From contig OX336388.2 in the NCBI GenBank assembly GCA_946902985.2, forward strand, positions 289,828,526 to 289,892,525: a DNA stretch of 64,000 nucleotides. Reading direction: 5' to 3'. Shown here piece after piece: positions 1 through 11,193 of the stretch (its first letter is position 1; every line of letters starts with the position of its first letter). This DNA is from Meconema thalassinum. Its lineage: Eukaryota; Arthropoda; Insecta; Orthoptera; Tettigoniidae. The notes under the pieces were generated by a model. That model did no database searches. It was not told the DNA's origin and saw nothing but the letters and a program-made list of their open reading frames with translations. The position numbers and the translations under genes were made by a program.

Positions 1-436
1 ACGCAGCTCTGAAGATGCCTAAAAGCCAAATGCGCTGCACAGACCGAAATGAATTGAGAAACATCATTGTAAGGGTGAAACAGTCACGGTAAAACAATAT
101 CGGAGCTGCGGAGCCTAGTGTCAAAATATAAAATGGCGCCTTATTTGTATTTAGCAGTGCTGACACACTTGATAAAATGAAAAGTCGGATAACCCTAAGG
201 AGAATTTAATGCATATCAATATTTGTGGAATTCTATGCAGGCATGAGTGGGAAGAGACAGACAGATACATAGGCGTGACAAATCGTAATGTTATATGTTT
301 TCAAAATATTACAAATAGCCACGGAGAAGTGACGTATTCAGACAGCCTGGGCGGTGTAGTGTCGTTTACATAGGGAACGTGTTTGCCAAGCAGAATAGTT
401 CGCCCGGCTTCGGACCGCACACCAGCAAGCTTTCTA
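1..436. other. No gene recognised
   Basis: Reading both strands I see only short open frames without family resemblance. AT-rich non-coding DNA to the left of the first MITE. Confidence 0.6.
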
Positions 437-1243
437 CAGGGTGTAACAAAAATGTGCGGCACAAATTGCTGGACACTTTCCTCACATGTAGACGAAGAAT
501 TTATGTTATATGAACATGGGTCCGGTAACGCTTTGTTTCCATGTTACACCTCATTGTTTTCAACTTATTAATCGCGGGAAACACACAAGAACAGAACGTA
601 CCAGCGTACTACATGCAACTCTTGCTCACAGGAAATGTTCAATGTGCCCTCCGTGCGCATTGATACATTCATCAACCCACCGTCGTAGTGAATCTCGGAT
701 GCGTTGATGTATTCCTGGAGCATTGCGCATGGTTTCTCAGCCTTCCATAATACGGGCACGCAGACTCTGAACATCTTGTACTGGGGTTCGATACACAAGA
801 GCTTTCAAATGCCCTCACAAATAAAGTTCAGTGATTTTAGGTCCGGAGAGCGTGGAGGCCAGGCAATTGGTCCACCTCTACCTATCCATTTGTCACCAAA
901 TCTGTTATTTAGAAGCCGACGGACATTAACACTGAAAGCACATGTTTTGTCGCACAGCTAAAGGCACATCTGCTAAGTCGCATAGCAACAGGGCCATGTA
1001 AAACAAAACACTGGCGGTGCACCTACGGTAATGACAACGTAACCAGACGTAACCAAGAGTGCATGTTCCCCATGATTCTAAAGTTCTGTTCTTGTGTGTT
1101 TCCCATGCTTAATGAGTTGGAGACAATGAGGTGTAACATGGAAACAAAGCGGTTCCGGATCCATGTTCATATAACATAATTTCTTCGTCTACGTGTGAGA
1201 AATGTGTCCAGCATTTTTTGCCGTACAATTTTGTTACACCCTG
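437..1243. mobile_element. Tc1/mariner-like element with long inverted termini
   Basis: The two ends (about 437-601 and 1081-1243) are imperfect inverted copies of each other over about 165 bp, beginning CAGGGTGTAACAAAA. A TA dinucleotide flanks both ends (435-436 and 1244-1245), the target duplication of the Tc1/mariner superfamily. Between the ends lies a decayed piece of transposase on the minus strand, so this is a short non-autonomous derivative rather than a gene-free MITE. Confidence 0.7.
610..890 (-). pseudogene. Decayed DDE transposase C-terminal fragment
   Basis: On the minus strand, spread over two frames with internal stops, one reads pieces resembling the C-terminal end of insect IS630/Tc1-mariner-type transposases: a PRSPDL-like block, then GHLKALVYRTPV, RNAPGIHQRIRDSLRR and CINAHGGHIEHF. 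In intact relatives the first block sits around the last catalytic acid. The reading frame is broken, so no product is expected. The family call rests on remembered motifs, not on a search. Confidence 0.6.
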
Positions 1244-1384
1244 TATATAGCTGACAGTAGCCGCAATACTGTTTAGAGCAAAGACATTTGGAGCATAAAT
1301 ATTCGTCGCTGAAAAATATATTTGGGAAAATACTAACGTGATGAATATTGCAGCGACAATAATTATTATGTGACTATTTATTTA

Positions 1385-1510
1385 GCGTATGGCTTATAGT
1401 GCCGGGAGTGTCCGAGGACATATTCTGCTCGCTAGAGGCTGTAGCTGCTTCTATGTGGCACCCATGGGGTGAGCTACAAGTTCCGTCGCATGAGATGAAA
1501 TGAATGAAGA
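1385..1510 (+). repeat. SINE fragment (GCCGGGAGTGTCCGAGGACA family)
   Basis: The block beginning with the motif AGTGCCGGGAGTGTCCGAGG and running into a GATGAAATGAATGAAGATG tract resembles one end of an interspersed arthropod SINE. The related stretch at 28,016-28,310 shares the GATGAA-rich part. Only a fragment is present here. Confidence 0.45.
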
Positions 1511-1928
1511 TGAATGGGCAAGTTCAATTTCGAGTAGTTACAACATTGGCTACCAGATGCCACTGACACCTTGCGGCGAACATTGGACTTGATAGAGCGT
1601 TTCTAACGAAATATAATCTAGAAATATGGCTACACAATACCAATTGTAGTAGTAGGTTCATTTTCATATGACACGAGTCCGCTGGCTTTACTTCCACTCC
1701 GAAGGAGTGCTTAATTGTATTTCTCAACTTATCATTTGATTATGGTTGGAGTATCAATGTACAAGTATTTCACACGTCCTATAATTACCTAGCAAATATA
1801 CACTAACCATTTTGAACAACTGCACTTCTTGACTGCGAGAACTAAAAGCCAAGCAGCCCGGGTGGGGACACCAAGAGCCCGCCGATGAGCCAGCTTGGTG
1901 TCCTAGGCGAAACCCCACACAAGACACG
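1511..1928. other. No gene; one short hairpin
   Basis: Non-coding. The only structure I noticed is a perfect 10-bp stem, GGACACCAAG at 1866-1875 pairing with CTTGGTGTCC at 1894-1903, with an 18-nt loop. Confidence 0.5.
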
Positions 1929-2186
1929 GCACAAACCTAGAAGAATTGCTGAGTTCTACTTTCTAGTGATGACAAGGCAGCTTTTATTGTTTGAGATACT
2001 CCGAAGGAAAGCATACTGAAGGATTTTAACGCTCTTAAAAAATCCGACGACTTCGGTCGGGTTAAGTTAGTTAGTTATTGTTGTTTTAAGGGGCGGAACT
2101 ACAAACGGCCGGGTTTGAACCCGCGATCTTGGGCATAGCAGTTCAGTAAGCTGACGACTACGCCACCTAAGTCGCTATTATGTGGC
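1929..2186 (-). repeat. tRNA-derived SINE, interrupted copy
   Basis: Same family as 34,676-35,070 and 59,370-59,895. On the minus strand the head has a tRNA-like promoter (B-box-like GGGTTTGAACCC read on either strand near 2112), followed by the shared AAAAAATCCGACG / CGCTCTTAA block. Between them, at about 2063-2110, sits a foreign TTAGTTAGTTATTGTTG insertion that the other copies lack. Confidence 0.6.
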
Positions 2187-2946
2187 TACTTACAGCGAAA
2201 AGAGACAATATTTTGGGCTGTAAAACATACGGCGATCCACATGAGACGAAACGATTGTGTTGAATATGTTGTACCGTATTTGTTCACCTTTGCGAATGTG
2301 CTTTTGAATTGTTTTGTTATTCATTATGAGTTTTAGCTTCACCCACTTCACAGGAGTCTGCAAATATGTGTGGCGGATAAGGTTACTGAAGCAAATTTAG
2401 ATATTTTCGAACTGTAAATTATTATCTTCCCACATGATCTAGCGGTTACGTGTGGCCAGACGCTAGCTCCAGAGGAGTGCTACATTCATCCGGCCTCTAC
2501 AGGACGGCACTGCTCCCACTTCTCTCCAAATGGCTGTGGGCGGCCAAATGTGTGCATCCATGATCTCTGTTCCTGTCAGCTGATCTAACACGTCTCCATT
2601 TAGTACTTTCCACGCTCACCATCGCATGCTCTTATCCTCAGATCTTCAGCGCCAAAGTACTTGCTGCTCGTCGTCTTCGTGAGAGGTCTCAGCCGCGATG
2701 GTAAACTAGGCCATGCGCTTCCTGCCATGTCAGGCAGCTTTCAGCAGTTTTAAATTCTCAAGAGGGTTTGATCTTGCTATAAGACAGCTTGCACTATTTT
2801 GATATGTAGATTATCAGTTCATAGTAACTTTGAAGTTTTATAAGGTTTAGAGATGTAGGGTACTTAACTTGTCGGTTCTCCCAGCAGATGATGAGCGAAG
2901 AGTTTGGTATAAAAATTTCAAATAGTTACAGTATGGTTTTATTATA
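2187..2946. other. No gene recognised
   Basis: Non-coding stretch. At 2351-2378 it holds a sequence (CAGGAGTCTGCAAATATGTG then TGGCGGATA) closely resembling 3981-4010, where the gypsy 5' LTR begins. This may be a relic of a related LTR. Confidence 0.45.
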
Positions 2947-3819
2947 CAGGGTGTCTTTTATGTACTTTTGGAAAATGATAGGTCGTCTAGGGGACGGGTA
3001 TAGAAGTAACTTGAGATAGGGAACTTGGGGTCGGAGCGGTCTCCTTAACCCCTAAAATAAGGGTTGATTCGGGCAATTGTTGTAATGAATCCAAACACTA
3101 CCTCCGTTTTGTAACATGACCAGTTATTCAGCTGTGATTTGAATTCTCGAAAAGTACCGTAATCTTGTCATGAACTGATACAAAAACACTCTATCATTTT
3201 GTTTTCCCAAGTATTTGACGCAATCACTGCTGTTGTGTATTTATTGTGGTTTTGTAATTTTATTGCCCATTGAAGGAACTTTGTGACTAATTACGGAACT
3301 GCGATAGTTTTAAGATCGTGCCTTCTAATGATTGCCCTCCGGCAAAAATTAAGCTAAGCATGCCTAGCCTAGCTAAACCTTACTTTCTCATGCAAATCAA
3401 CGTGATTTAAACGTAATAATGGACTTAAACAATTTAATGGTACGAAGTGCACAAAGATCGGTTTAATTTACCGAAGGTATCAAGCTTAAATACCTTACAC
3501 CTAAAATAACATAAAGGAAATACAAATTATTTTTGCCCAAGCCCGGAAACGAACCCGGGACTACCGGCCTTTCGCACCGCAACGCTATCCATTACGCCAG
3601 GGCCACATGGTAAAATGAATCTTGCCAAGAGTTAAAGGATTGAGAAAGGTAATAGAGGCTTGGGTCGGTTGCCTAACTTACAGGGTGGAGGGCCTGAATC
3701 AACCCTTATTTTAGGGGTTAAGGAGGCCGCTCCGACCCCAAGTTCCCTATCTCAAATTACCTCTATACCCGTCCCCTACACGACCTATCGTTCTCCAAAG
3801 GTACATAAAAGACACCCTG
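2947..3819. mobile_element. MITE with ~130-bp terminal inverted repeats, TA target site
   Basis: The ends 2947-3076 and 3690-3819 are near-identical inverted copies starting CAGGGTGTCTTTTATGTAC, with TA on both outer sides (2945-2946, 3820-3821). The first eight bases match those of the element at 437-1243, pointing to a related Tc1/mariner-type family. No transposase is visible. A tRNA-derived SINE head lies inside. Confidence 0.75.
3536..3606 (-). repeat. tRNA-derived SINE head or degenerate tRNA
   Basis: On the minus strand the order is GGCCCTGGCGTAATGGATAG (A-box-like), an anticodon-arm-like region, then CCCGGGTTCGTTTCCGGG (B-box and T-arm-like). This is the layout of an RNA polymerase III promoter inside a tRNA. 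Its place inside a MITE and the lack of an acceptor stem argue for a SINE head rather than a working tRNA gene. Confidence 0.55.
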
Positions 3820-3998
3820 TATGTTACGATATTTTTTACACCTATTCCTGAATGTAAATATTCTGTCAGTAGGTGTTTGTGGGTGGTAGCTAGTGAGAGT
3901 GTTAGTTTATCCATGGCCTAGGCGCGCCTCCATCTTACTCCTTACACTTGCCTGTCATCAGCGAACTATTGGACAGAACTAACAGGAGTCCGCAAACC

Positions 3999-4154
3999 TG
4001 TGTGGCGGATATTAGCGCCACCTAGGTACATAGTGTGTACCATATCATATTCTTTGCTTTTTCTCTTTGTCTGAAGCACATCAACTGTTGGCCTATCATA
4101 TATAATTTTTATTGTATACTGAAACCCTCGTTATATTATATCTTGAAACCTCCA
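3999..4154 (+). repeat. Gypsy 5' LTR
   Basis: Begins TGTGTGGCGG and ends CTCCA. It is followed at 4158 by TTGGTGACCTCGACGTGG, which looks like the primer-binding site common in insect gypsy elements. It shares the CATCAACTGTTGGC and GTATACTGAAA / CCTCGTTATATTATATCTTG blocks with the right LTR. It carries only one partial copy of the 43-bp unit that is expanded in the 3' LTR. Confidence 0.7.
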
Positions 4155-4181
4155 AAATTGGTGACCTCGACGTGGTTTACG

Positions 4182-4683
4182 ATGCCAAACGCAGGTGGGT
4201 CGCAATCTCAAAATGATAGTGCCAGTGACATAGCTCGTGTTGCACTTAAGATACCGCCGATTTGGCGAAAAAACTTCAAAGTGTGGTTGATGCAAATTAA
4301 ATCACAGTCTTTTACGGCAGGTATTACAGAAGAATTAACTAAATTTAACCATGTGTTAGGTTCATTAGAAGCAGACGTAGCAGAATTGATTTCTGATTTT
4401 TTTGTGTAGACCTATCTCATCTTCCCCATTCACGGATTTGAAGAAACGGCTTATACAGGAGTTTGAGGAGTCTCAAGGGAGAAAAATAAATAAACCGCTC
4501 GCAGAATTAGATCAAGGGGATAAAAAACCTTATCTTTTAAGAGAGATGCCTAACTTGGTCGGTAAACAAGTCCAAGATGATTTTTACTCACTATATTCAT
4601 CCAGCGCCTGCCGGTCACAGTACGTTCTATTTTGGCGTCTAGTAACGACAGTTTGGACAGTCTGGCCACTATGGCTGACAATA
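4182..4683 (+). pseudogene. Gypsy gag remnant
   Basis: ATG at 4182 opens a frame containing VALKIPPIWRKNFKVWLMQI, the usual start of insect gypsy gag (PPFW...W...QIE-like), and TKFNHVLGSLEADVAELISD. After a frame change near 4405 the text continues with DLKKRLIQEFEESQGRK, LAELDQGDKKP and LLREM. These follow the order of the capsid region in intact relatives. At least one frameshift and a stop at 4407 break it, and no CCHC knuckle could be read downstream. Confidence 0.75.
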
Positions 4684-5039
4684 TAGTAGAATTTTCGACC
4701 CAAGGACAGTGTGTTTACAGGTCTCAAACCTCTCAATCTACCCCTCAAGTTCCATCTCTTGAAGCAATTCCGACAGACAGATTATCACGCTTAGAAGCGT
4801 AAATAGCCCAGCTAACCTCCTCCATTAATGTGAACAAGATCTCACTCAAGGTCAAGGAGCTCAAGAGAACGTTCTAGCACACCAGGCCGTTACAACCCTA
4901 CAGGAGTATTTTGCTGGAGTCACTATAAGTTCGGTGATAGGGCAAAGAAGTGCTACAGCTAAAAACAACACAAATGCAGTTGAAAACTAGTTCGCTCTTC
5001 ACTGGACGCGGCAGGTGATCAGAGCTCAACATCTCGTCG

Positions 5040-6090
5040 CCTATTCATCACCAATAACCTAACAGGCTATCGCTTCATGATCGATTCCGGGCCCGATATA
5101 TCAGTGGTTCCACCCTCTGCTACGGAACTCAATCAAGTGGCAAAAAGGCAACTGTTTGCAGCCAATGACACCGGTATCAAAACTTATGGCGAGCGACTGC
5201 TACGGGTTGACTTAGGGTTACGCAGGAATTTCTGCTAGAAATTTATAACGGCTGATGTTCAAACACCCATAATTAGCGTGGATTGTAATCATCACTTCAA
5301 TCTTTTGATTGATCTTAAGAACAGACATCTCTTAGATCGTACAACTAGTCTTTCATCAAATGGTACTCTTGTCGAAATGACTGGAATCGAATCACTTCTC
5401 ATCATACCTCCTAATCAGAAGTATGCCGATATCATTAAGGAATATCCACATCTGTTGAGAGAAAATATCAGTTTCTCTGCTCCACCCACCGATTTGGTGC
5501 ACACAATTGTAACGGTTGGACACCCAGTTGCAGCCAAGGCTAGACGATTACCACCGAAAACGTTCGCAGCTGCCAAATCTGAGTTCCAACAAATGTTTGA
5601 CATGTGGATTTGTCAACCGTCCAATAGTTGCTAGGCCAGTCCTCTTCATCTCGTGCCCAAGAAGAATGGATCTTGGCACCCGTCTGGTGATTATAGCGCT
5701 TTAAATAACACAACACAACCATACCGGTACCCAATACCTAACATACAGGACTTCAATGGCCAGCTGGATGGCAAGAAAATATTTTCAAAAATTGATCTAA
5801 TTCGTGCGTATCACCACATACCAGTTCACCCAGATGATGTACCGAAGACTGCGGTGATTACCACGTTAGGATTGTTTGAATTTTTGAATCTTCCATTCGG
5901 CTTGAGAAATGCAGCGCAGTCCTTCCAACGATACACAGATTCCATGTTACGTGATTTTGATTTTGTCTACTGCTACATTTTAGGTTACCTCATATTAATG
6001 AAAATGGTATACGTCTACTGCCAGATCGGGTACTATCACCAACTACCCAGTTCCAGAAACAATTCAGGATTTACGACGCTTCCTTGGCCT
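5040..6090 (+). pseudogene. Gypsy protease and reverse transcriptase remnant
   Basis: FMIDSGPDISVVPPS (about 5077-5120) is an aspartic protease core in which the usual D-T/S-G triad is still readable. The linker and RT follow: PPKTFAAAKSEFQQMFD, then after a stop at about 5632 VPKKNGSWHPSGDYSALNN, FSKIDLIRAYHHIPVHPDD and LPFGLRNAAQSFQRY, which are RT blocks 1-4 of Ty3/gypsy. The catalytic YxDD box is ruined (YCYILGYLI), and the RNase H junction is cut by a LINE at about 6087. Confidence 0.85.
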
Positions 6091-7394
6091 ACTTGGGCAA
6101 CTACAGGCCGGTTAGCCTTACGTCCATCGTTTGTAAACAGATGGAGCATCTCATTTGCGACTACTTGAGGGAACAGTGGGAAACATTATCATGGTTTAAT
6201 GATAGGCAACATGGATTTCGGAAAGGTTACTCATGCGAGAGTCAGATGCTATCACTTTTTCAAGACATTGGCGAATCGTTAGACCATGGAGTTTCAGTCG
6301 ACGCCGTGGTTATTGATTTTGCGAAGGCATTTGATGTCGTGCCGCACGACATGCTACTCCATAAATTAGCTTCGACTAAGATTGATAGAAGAGTAATTTT
6401 ATGGATCCAAGAATTTTTGACGGGTCGTTCCCAGAAAGTGAAAGTCGAAGGCATATTCTCAGATGAAATTACCGTAGCGTCCGGTATCCCTCAGGGCAGC
6501 GTAATCGGAACTTTGTTATTTTTGGCGTTTATAAATGACTTACCAAATGGGATTCGCAGTGACTGTCGGTTGTTTGCGGATGATTGTGTAATATATCGAA
6601 AGATACATGACTCACAAGACAATGCAGTGCTTCAAGAGGACCTGAACCTGGTCTATAAGTGGGCGATTGTAAATAAAATGAAAATAAACACAAGAAAATG
6701 TAGTCTCTTAAAAATAGGGAAAGTGCGAAGGCAGGATTTTCAATATAACATTGGCTCGGAAATACTTGTAGAAGAAGATTGTTGCAAATATTTGGGCGTT
6801 CACGTAAGGAATGATATGAAATGGAGTAGTCATGTAGGATGTGTAGTTTCAAAAGCTTACAAATCCCTGCACTTTGTAATGAGGGTATTAAAAGGAAGTA
6901 GTACCTCTGCTAAAGAATTAGGCTATTTGTCACTTGTAAGACCTATTCTGGAATATGCATCGGCGGTTTTGGATCCATATCAAGTAGGGCTCATCAATGA
7001 GTTGGAAATGGTACAAAGAAAGGCCGCTAGATTTGTGCTCAGTGACTTTAATCCCAGGAGCAGTGTGAGCCGTATGTTAAAGAAACTTGGGTGGGAATCA
7101 CTGGAGGCTAGGAGGATGAAATCTAGACTATGCGCTATGTACAACACGTATACAAATCAACCAGCATGGGGTGAGCTTAGCAAACGATTGGGAAAGCCCA
7201 CTTACATGGGTAGGAGCGATCATCCTTTCAAAGTTAAGGGCCGACCACAGCGAACAAATTATGGTAAATATTCTTTTGTAAACCGTGCCATTGATAACTG
7301 GAACTCTCTACCTGCCGCAGTCTTAGAGCCTTTTCCCAAACATATAGGTGTGTTTAAGAAAAGACTGACTATTTGTGTAAATACTCCAGTTTAA
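6087..7394 (+). CDS. Non-LTR reverse transcriptase, C-terminal 435 residues (partial)
   Basis: Open without interruption. Visible RT blocks: NYRPVSLTS; HGFRKGYSCESQM; VVIDFAKAFDVVPHDMLL (first catalytic Asp); GIPQGSVIGTLLFLAFINDL; and CRLFADDCVIYR, the ADD catalytic pair. The C-terminal region with CKYLGVHVRNDMKW and NWNSLPAAVLEPF is typical of CR1/Jockey-group LINEs. The endonuclease and any ORF1 are missing, removed by 5' truncation, so it cannot move alone. The frame has no in-frame ATG at its left edge. An intact frame inside a decayed host element suggests that this insertion is younger than the gypsy copy. Confidence 0.85.
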   Translation, partial: AYLGNYRPVSLTSIVCKQMEHLICDYLREQWETLSWFNDRQHGFRKGYSCESQMLSLFQDIGESLDHGVSVDAVVIDFAKAFDVVPHDMLLHKLASTKIDRRVILWIQEFLTGRSQKVKVEGIFSDEITVASGIPQGSVIGTLLFLAFINDLPNGIRSDCRLFADDCVIYRKIHDSQDNAVLQEDLNLVYKWAIVNKMKINTRKCSLLKIGKVRRQDFQYNIGSEILVEEDCCKYLGVHVRNDMKWSSHVGCVVSKAYKSLHFVMRVLKGSSTSAKELGYLSLVRPILEYASAVLDPYQVGLINELEMVQRKAARFVLSDFNPRSSVSRMLKKLGWESLEARRMKSRLCAMYNTYTNQPAWGELSKRLGKPTYMGRSDHPFKVKGRPQRTNYGKYSFVNRAIDNWNSLPAAVLEPFPKHIGVFKKRLTICVNTPV

Positions 7395-7507
7395 TTGTTG
7401 TATAATTGTTATTGAATTGTTATGTATTATTATTTATTTGTTATGTATATCCAATTTGCCACCGGGGGACACACCCCCCATTGCAAATAAATGAATGAAT
7501 GAATAAT
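6087..7507 (+). mobile_element. 5'-truncated CR1/Jockey-like LINE inserted in gypsy pol
   Basis: It begins at the RT motif LGNYRPVSLTSIVCKQMEHL and stays open to 7394, then has a short 3' UTR ending in a simple ATGA repeat (AAATGAATGAATGAATAA, about 7488-7506), typical of CR1/L2-type tails. The gypsy reading DLRRFLG (about 6068-6088) resumes as INFYRRALPHATT at about 7508, which fixes the insertion to one point. Confidence 0.85.
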
Positions 7508-9074
7508 CAACTTTTACAGACGAGCACTTCCTCATGCAACAACCATGCACGCTGTTCTTTTTGACCTCACTCGTAGTGCATCAAAGAATGACAAAAGAAA
7601 AAGCACATTCTCACCATATTCAGTGAACTGAAGACCAGTTTAGTAAATGTATCACTCCTAGCTCACCCTTCTCAAGATTTGCCACTGGTGTTGATGGTCA
7701 AAGCCTCTGACTTTGCTGTAGGTGCTTCACTTCAGCAAATTAAAGAAGATAAGCTAGAACCTTCAGGATTTCTCTCTAAAAAGCTCAATGACGCTTTATA
7801 GAACTATTCCACATACGGCAGAGAACTTTTAGCAATGCAGTCTGCGTCAAGCATTTCCAACACTTGCTAGAAGGAAGGGATTTCCCATTATACAGTGACC
7901 ATGAGCCTTTGGCGTTTATGTTCAAACAACGACCTGAAAAATCTACACCAAGACAATTACGTCACATGACCTTTATTGCGCAGTTGACCACTGATAAACG
8001 ATATGTAGAAGGAAAGAACAACGCAGCAGCTGACGCTTGCTCCCGGATCTGCTTCATTAGTATTCCCTTAAGTTTTACTACCGAGGAGATCGCCAATGCT
8101 CAACAATGGACGAAGAATTGAGTCCGTTACGATAATCAAACACCTGCTCATTGAAATTCCAAACCATCAACCTCCAACTTATCTGCAACTATGTAAATGG
8201 TAAACTCCGACCATACATTCCAGCAAGATTTCGTCGAAAATTTTTTGAATCTCTCCACAACCTGTCCTATCCAGGAGCTAAAGGATCAACTGCCATCACC
8301 CTGGCAAGACAATATCATGCATTCCAATGCACAATGTCAACGAGCAAAAATCTGGCGATATTCCAAAATTGCGGTTGGCCAATACCAGTCGGTTATGGAA
8401 CGATTCAGCCATGTCAACATTGACATTGTTGGACCACTTCCACCATCTCAAGGATCCACCATCTCGTCACGATGATTGATCGTTTCTCCAGATGGCCAGA
8501 AGCTGTACCAGTACACGATATCACCGCCGAAACTATCGCAGCCACCATTTTGACCACATGGATTGCTCGTTTTGGGGTCCCTAAGACAATCACAATCAAC
8601 CGAGGACGACAGTTCGATTGCACACTTTTCACTTGTCTCACACAATCTCTCGGCATTCAACACAACAAAACCACAGCATACCATCCTACAGCAAATGGAA
8701 TGATTGAATGGTGGCATCGACAACTCAAATATTCGCTAAAAGCACAACTTACAGATGACTGGGTTCCTATACTTCTCTCGATTTTACTTGGACTGAGATC
8801 TTACATAATTCCCAATTACTACACCACTCCTGCAGAAATCACCTACGGTGTGCCTGTCAAGCTTCCTGCGGATTTCTTGCATCACCAAGAAAATTTGCAA
8901 GACATACCGACCTTCTTTTACAAATTGAAGGAGCAAATGCGCTCTTCAACCTGTTTAGGCAGAACAACACTCCGCCAAGAAGGTTTTCATTCACCCGGAA
9001 CTAATGCAGTGTAATCATGTTTTCATTCGACATGATGCGACCAGACGACCACTGCAAGCTGTTTATGATGGTCC
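7508..9074 (+). pseudogene. Gypsy RNase H and integrase remnant
   Basis: In order: INFYRRALPH (end of RT), KASDFAVGASLQQ and YGRELLAM (RNase H), LYSDHEPLAFMF and EGKNNAAADACSR, then an integrase zinc region (RPYIPARFRRKFFESLHNLSYPG), [14 protein letters not shown] (first catalytic Asp), [14 protein letters not shown], and [12 protein letters not shown] with the catalytic Glu. The second catalytic Asp, normally in TDRG, reads TINRGRQF, an Asn. Frameshifts occur near 7850, 8150 and 8470. The frame is cut at 9074 by LTR element A. Confidence 0.85.
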
Positions 9075-9078
9075 CTAC

Positions 9079-10354
9079 TGTAACATTTTTAATGAGTCCT
9101 AAACTGTGGTGATGACAATTGTAATTCAATTTTAAACAAACATGATAAGAATATATAAATACACTGTGGTGTGACCTTACCTGTGATAGTGTAATAGGAT
9201 ATAATAAGTTGTTGAGCGCCAGATTCCTATTTAAGACAGTGAATCGAAATTTATGAATTAATCCTCGGCAGTCATCAGTAGAGTTCGAGACCACTTACCC
9301 GGGCCGTAGTGTAACTGACTTGACTAACCATTCAGTATTTATTTATAAGGGTAGTTAATTTGCCTATAGTATTTGCTAACTACTATGAAAGAAATAGGCA
9401 TTACGTTAAAGAAAATGAATTTATTGACTCAAGAACAAAATACTAATAGTTACAAAAAAGAATTTAATTTACCAACTGCGGTTTAATTATTTAAAAGAAA
9501 ATTGCAAATAGAGACGGAAGTAATAATTGTTTATGCTCACCAACTTGCAGCTTTGCCATTTTGAATGTTATAACAGATAACCTTAATGTTCCTTCTCATA
9601 TTCAAAAAAAAATGTTGTAGTATGTCATAAGATACAGCATACTACGTTCCATTGTGTTACCATCTCTAGATTTATTGTAGTATTCAACTATAAGCCATTG
9701 TCAGCTTATATATATATCTTGTCAACATTGTGGTTATTATGTCGAGACATGATGTATGCAAAATCTATGAATGAGCTTTCAGGTAGCAGTCGTGGACCTC
9801 AGTCGCTGCTCCCTTTGTATAATCTGTCACTAATGACTTGTCGTTCACTAATAATGTTGTAGACGCGGGTTACAGCTTATATCTTCCTTGTCACGTGGTG
9901 TCACAGCTTCCCTCTCTTTAGAAGCAAGCTACCCCTTCCCTTTCATGACTCCTTACTTGCAATTTCTTGTTGCGTACGTACATTAGAAATGGCGTGATTC
10001 TTTCACAATAAGGTGAAATATGAAGCTTCTATTCATTCCAGAAGGAACTCGATGGTCGAACTCGTGATGGTTACTCATGACAGTGACGCTGTATGCCGTG
10101 GTGAAATAACTACTACGACGTTCTGTTTGTGACGCATAGGGTTAGTCCATATCGCCAGTCTTGTTGCAATATATAATACTTCGTCTCTTTACAAGTAATT
10201 GTTAATAAAAATCTGTCTGACTATAATAATAAAAACCGCTTACAATCATCTGATATAAAAATCATCTCATCGATGTACTAATTAATAATAATAATAACAT
10301 GATAATAAATGAATAACCCTTTAAATATAACAGCTATGGGATCGAATCGTTACA
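9079..10354 (-). repeat. Element A, 3' LTR
   Basis: 1276 bp, TG...CA termini with TGTAAC/GTTACA inverted ends. Compared with the partner LTR (22,169-23,485) it lacks a block of about 41 bp (22,592-22,632) and differs at scattered single bases. Element A is therefore measurably older than element B. Confidence 0.9.
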
Positions 10355-11193
10355 ATCGCCCCTAAGATAAATAATTTAAATGACATTTCACATTATTTCT
10401 CTTACCACATCCAACATAAAAAACTATAAATATAAATATTATAACCCCCAAAAAGACAACATACAATATACTCCTCATCAATACACAAAAATATACAAGA
10501 AATATATTCTTCACAAAAATTCACATTTTAACTTTCATTCATCTCATTCTTTCAAATGTTCATAATGTTCATTCTTCTTTATATTTATGCTGTAAAAAAT
10601 ATACATAAATGCCCTTCACTTTTAATTTTGACATATATGTCAACGCTGCACTCGTTTATAATGGTGGTGATTGTATGCTTGACATACAATTTTGGTTTCT
10701 TATCTAGTGAACGTAGTTTTCGTCAGTCTGGTGTAGAATTACATTGTTGTATTTCCAGCTGATTAACAAATTAAAACTATCATAGCACACGATATGCAAA
10801 CAACACAATATTCCTTTCGTCTCTTTAAAGGGATTACTCAAATGCAGTAAAATTTCAATAATTGAAGAAAAAAATAACTTAGCAAGATACCTAAGGCAAT
10901 TCCAATTTCAGTGCATATGTCATACATGTAAATATTTCCCCAAATACATAATGACATCGAAATACCTTAAAGCAGTTATTAAACAGTTCACTTAAATATC
11001 CAAGTTACTACTCACCTGCCTTCGTGGCTTAATTCTTTCTTAGGCCACGGCCGCCTCCTTCCAAATTAATACTTCCTAAGTCTCCACGACTTCTTAACTT
11101 CTCATAAAACCATGATTCCTCTTTATTACTTCTCGAAAACAATAACTTGAATTTTCAAAATCACAAATAATCATAAAATCTGACTTCTCGTTC
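10355..11193 (-). other. Element A interior, 3' non-coding part
   Basis: Corresponds, in inverse orientation, to about 16,700-17,557 of element B. No convincing gene; short AT-rich frames only. It ends at the GTTC target site of element B. Confidence 0.7.

Noticed and set aside
1929..2186. tRNA genes suggested by A- and B-box motifs here and in the other SINEs (3536, 28,240, 34,260, 35,060, 35,700, 59,880, 62,870)
   Set aside because: No complete cloverleaf with paired acceptor stem, and the tRNA-like heads are joined to repeated non-tRNA bodies, so they are SINEs.
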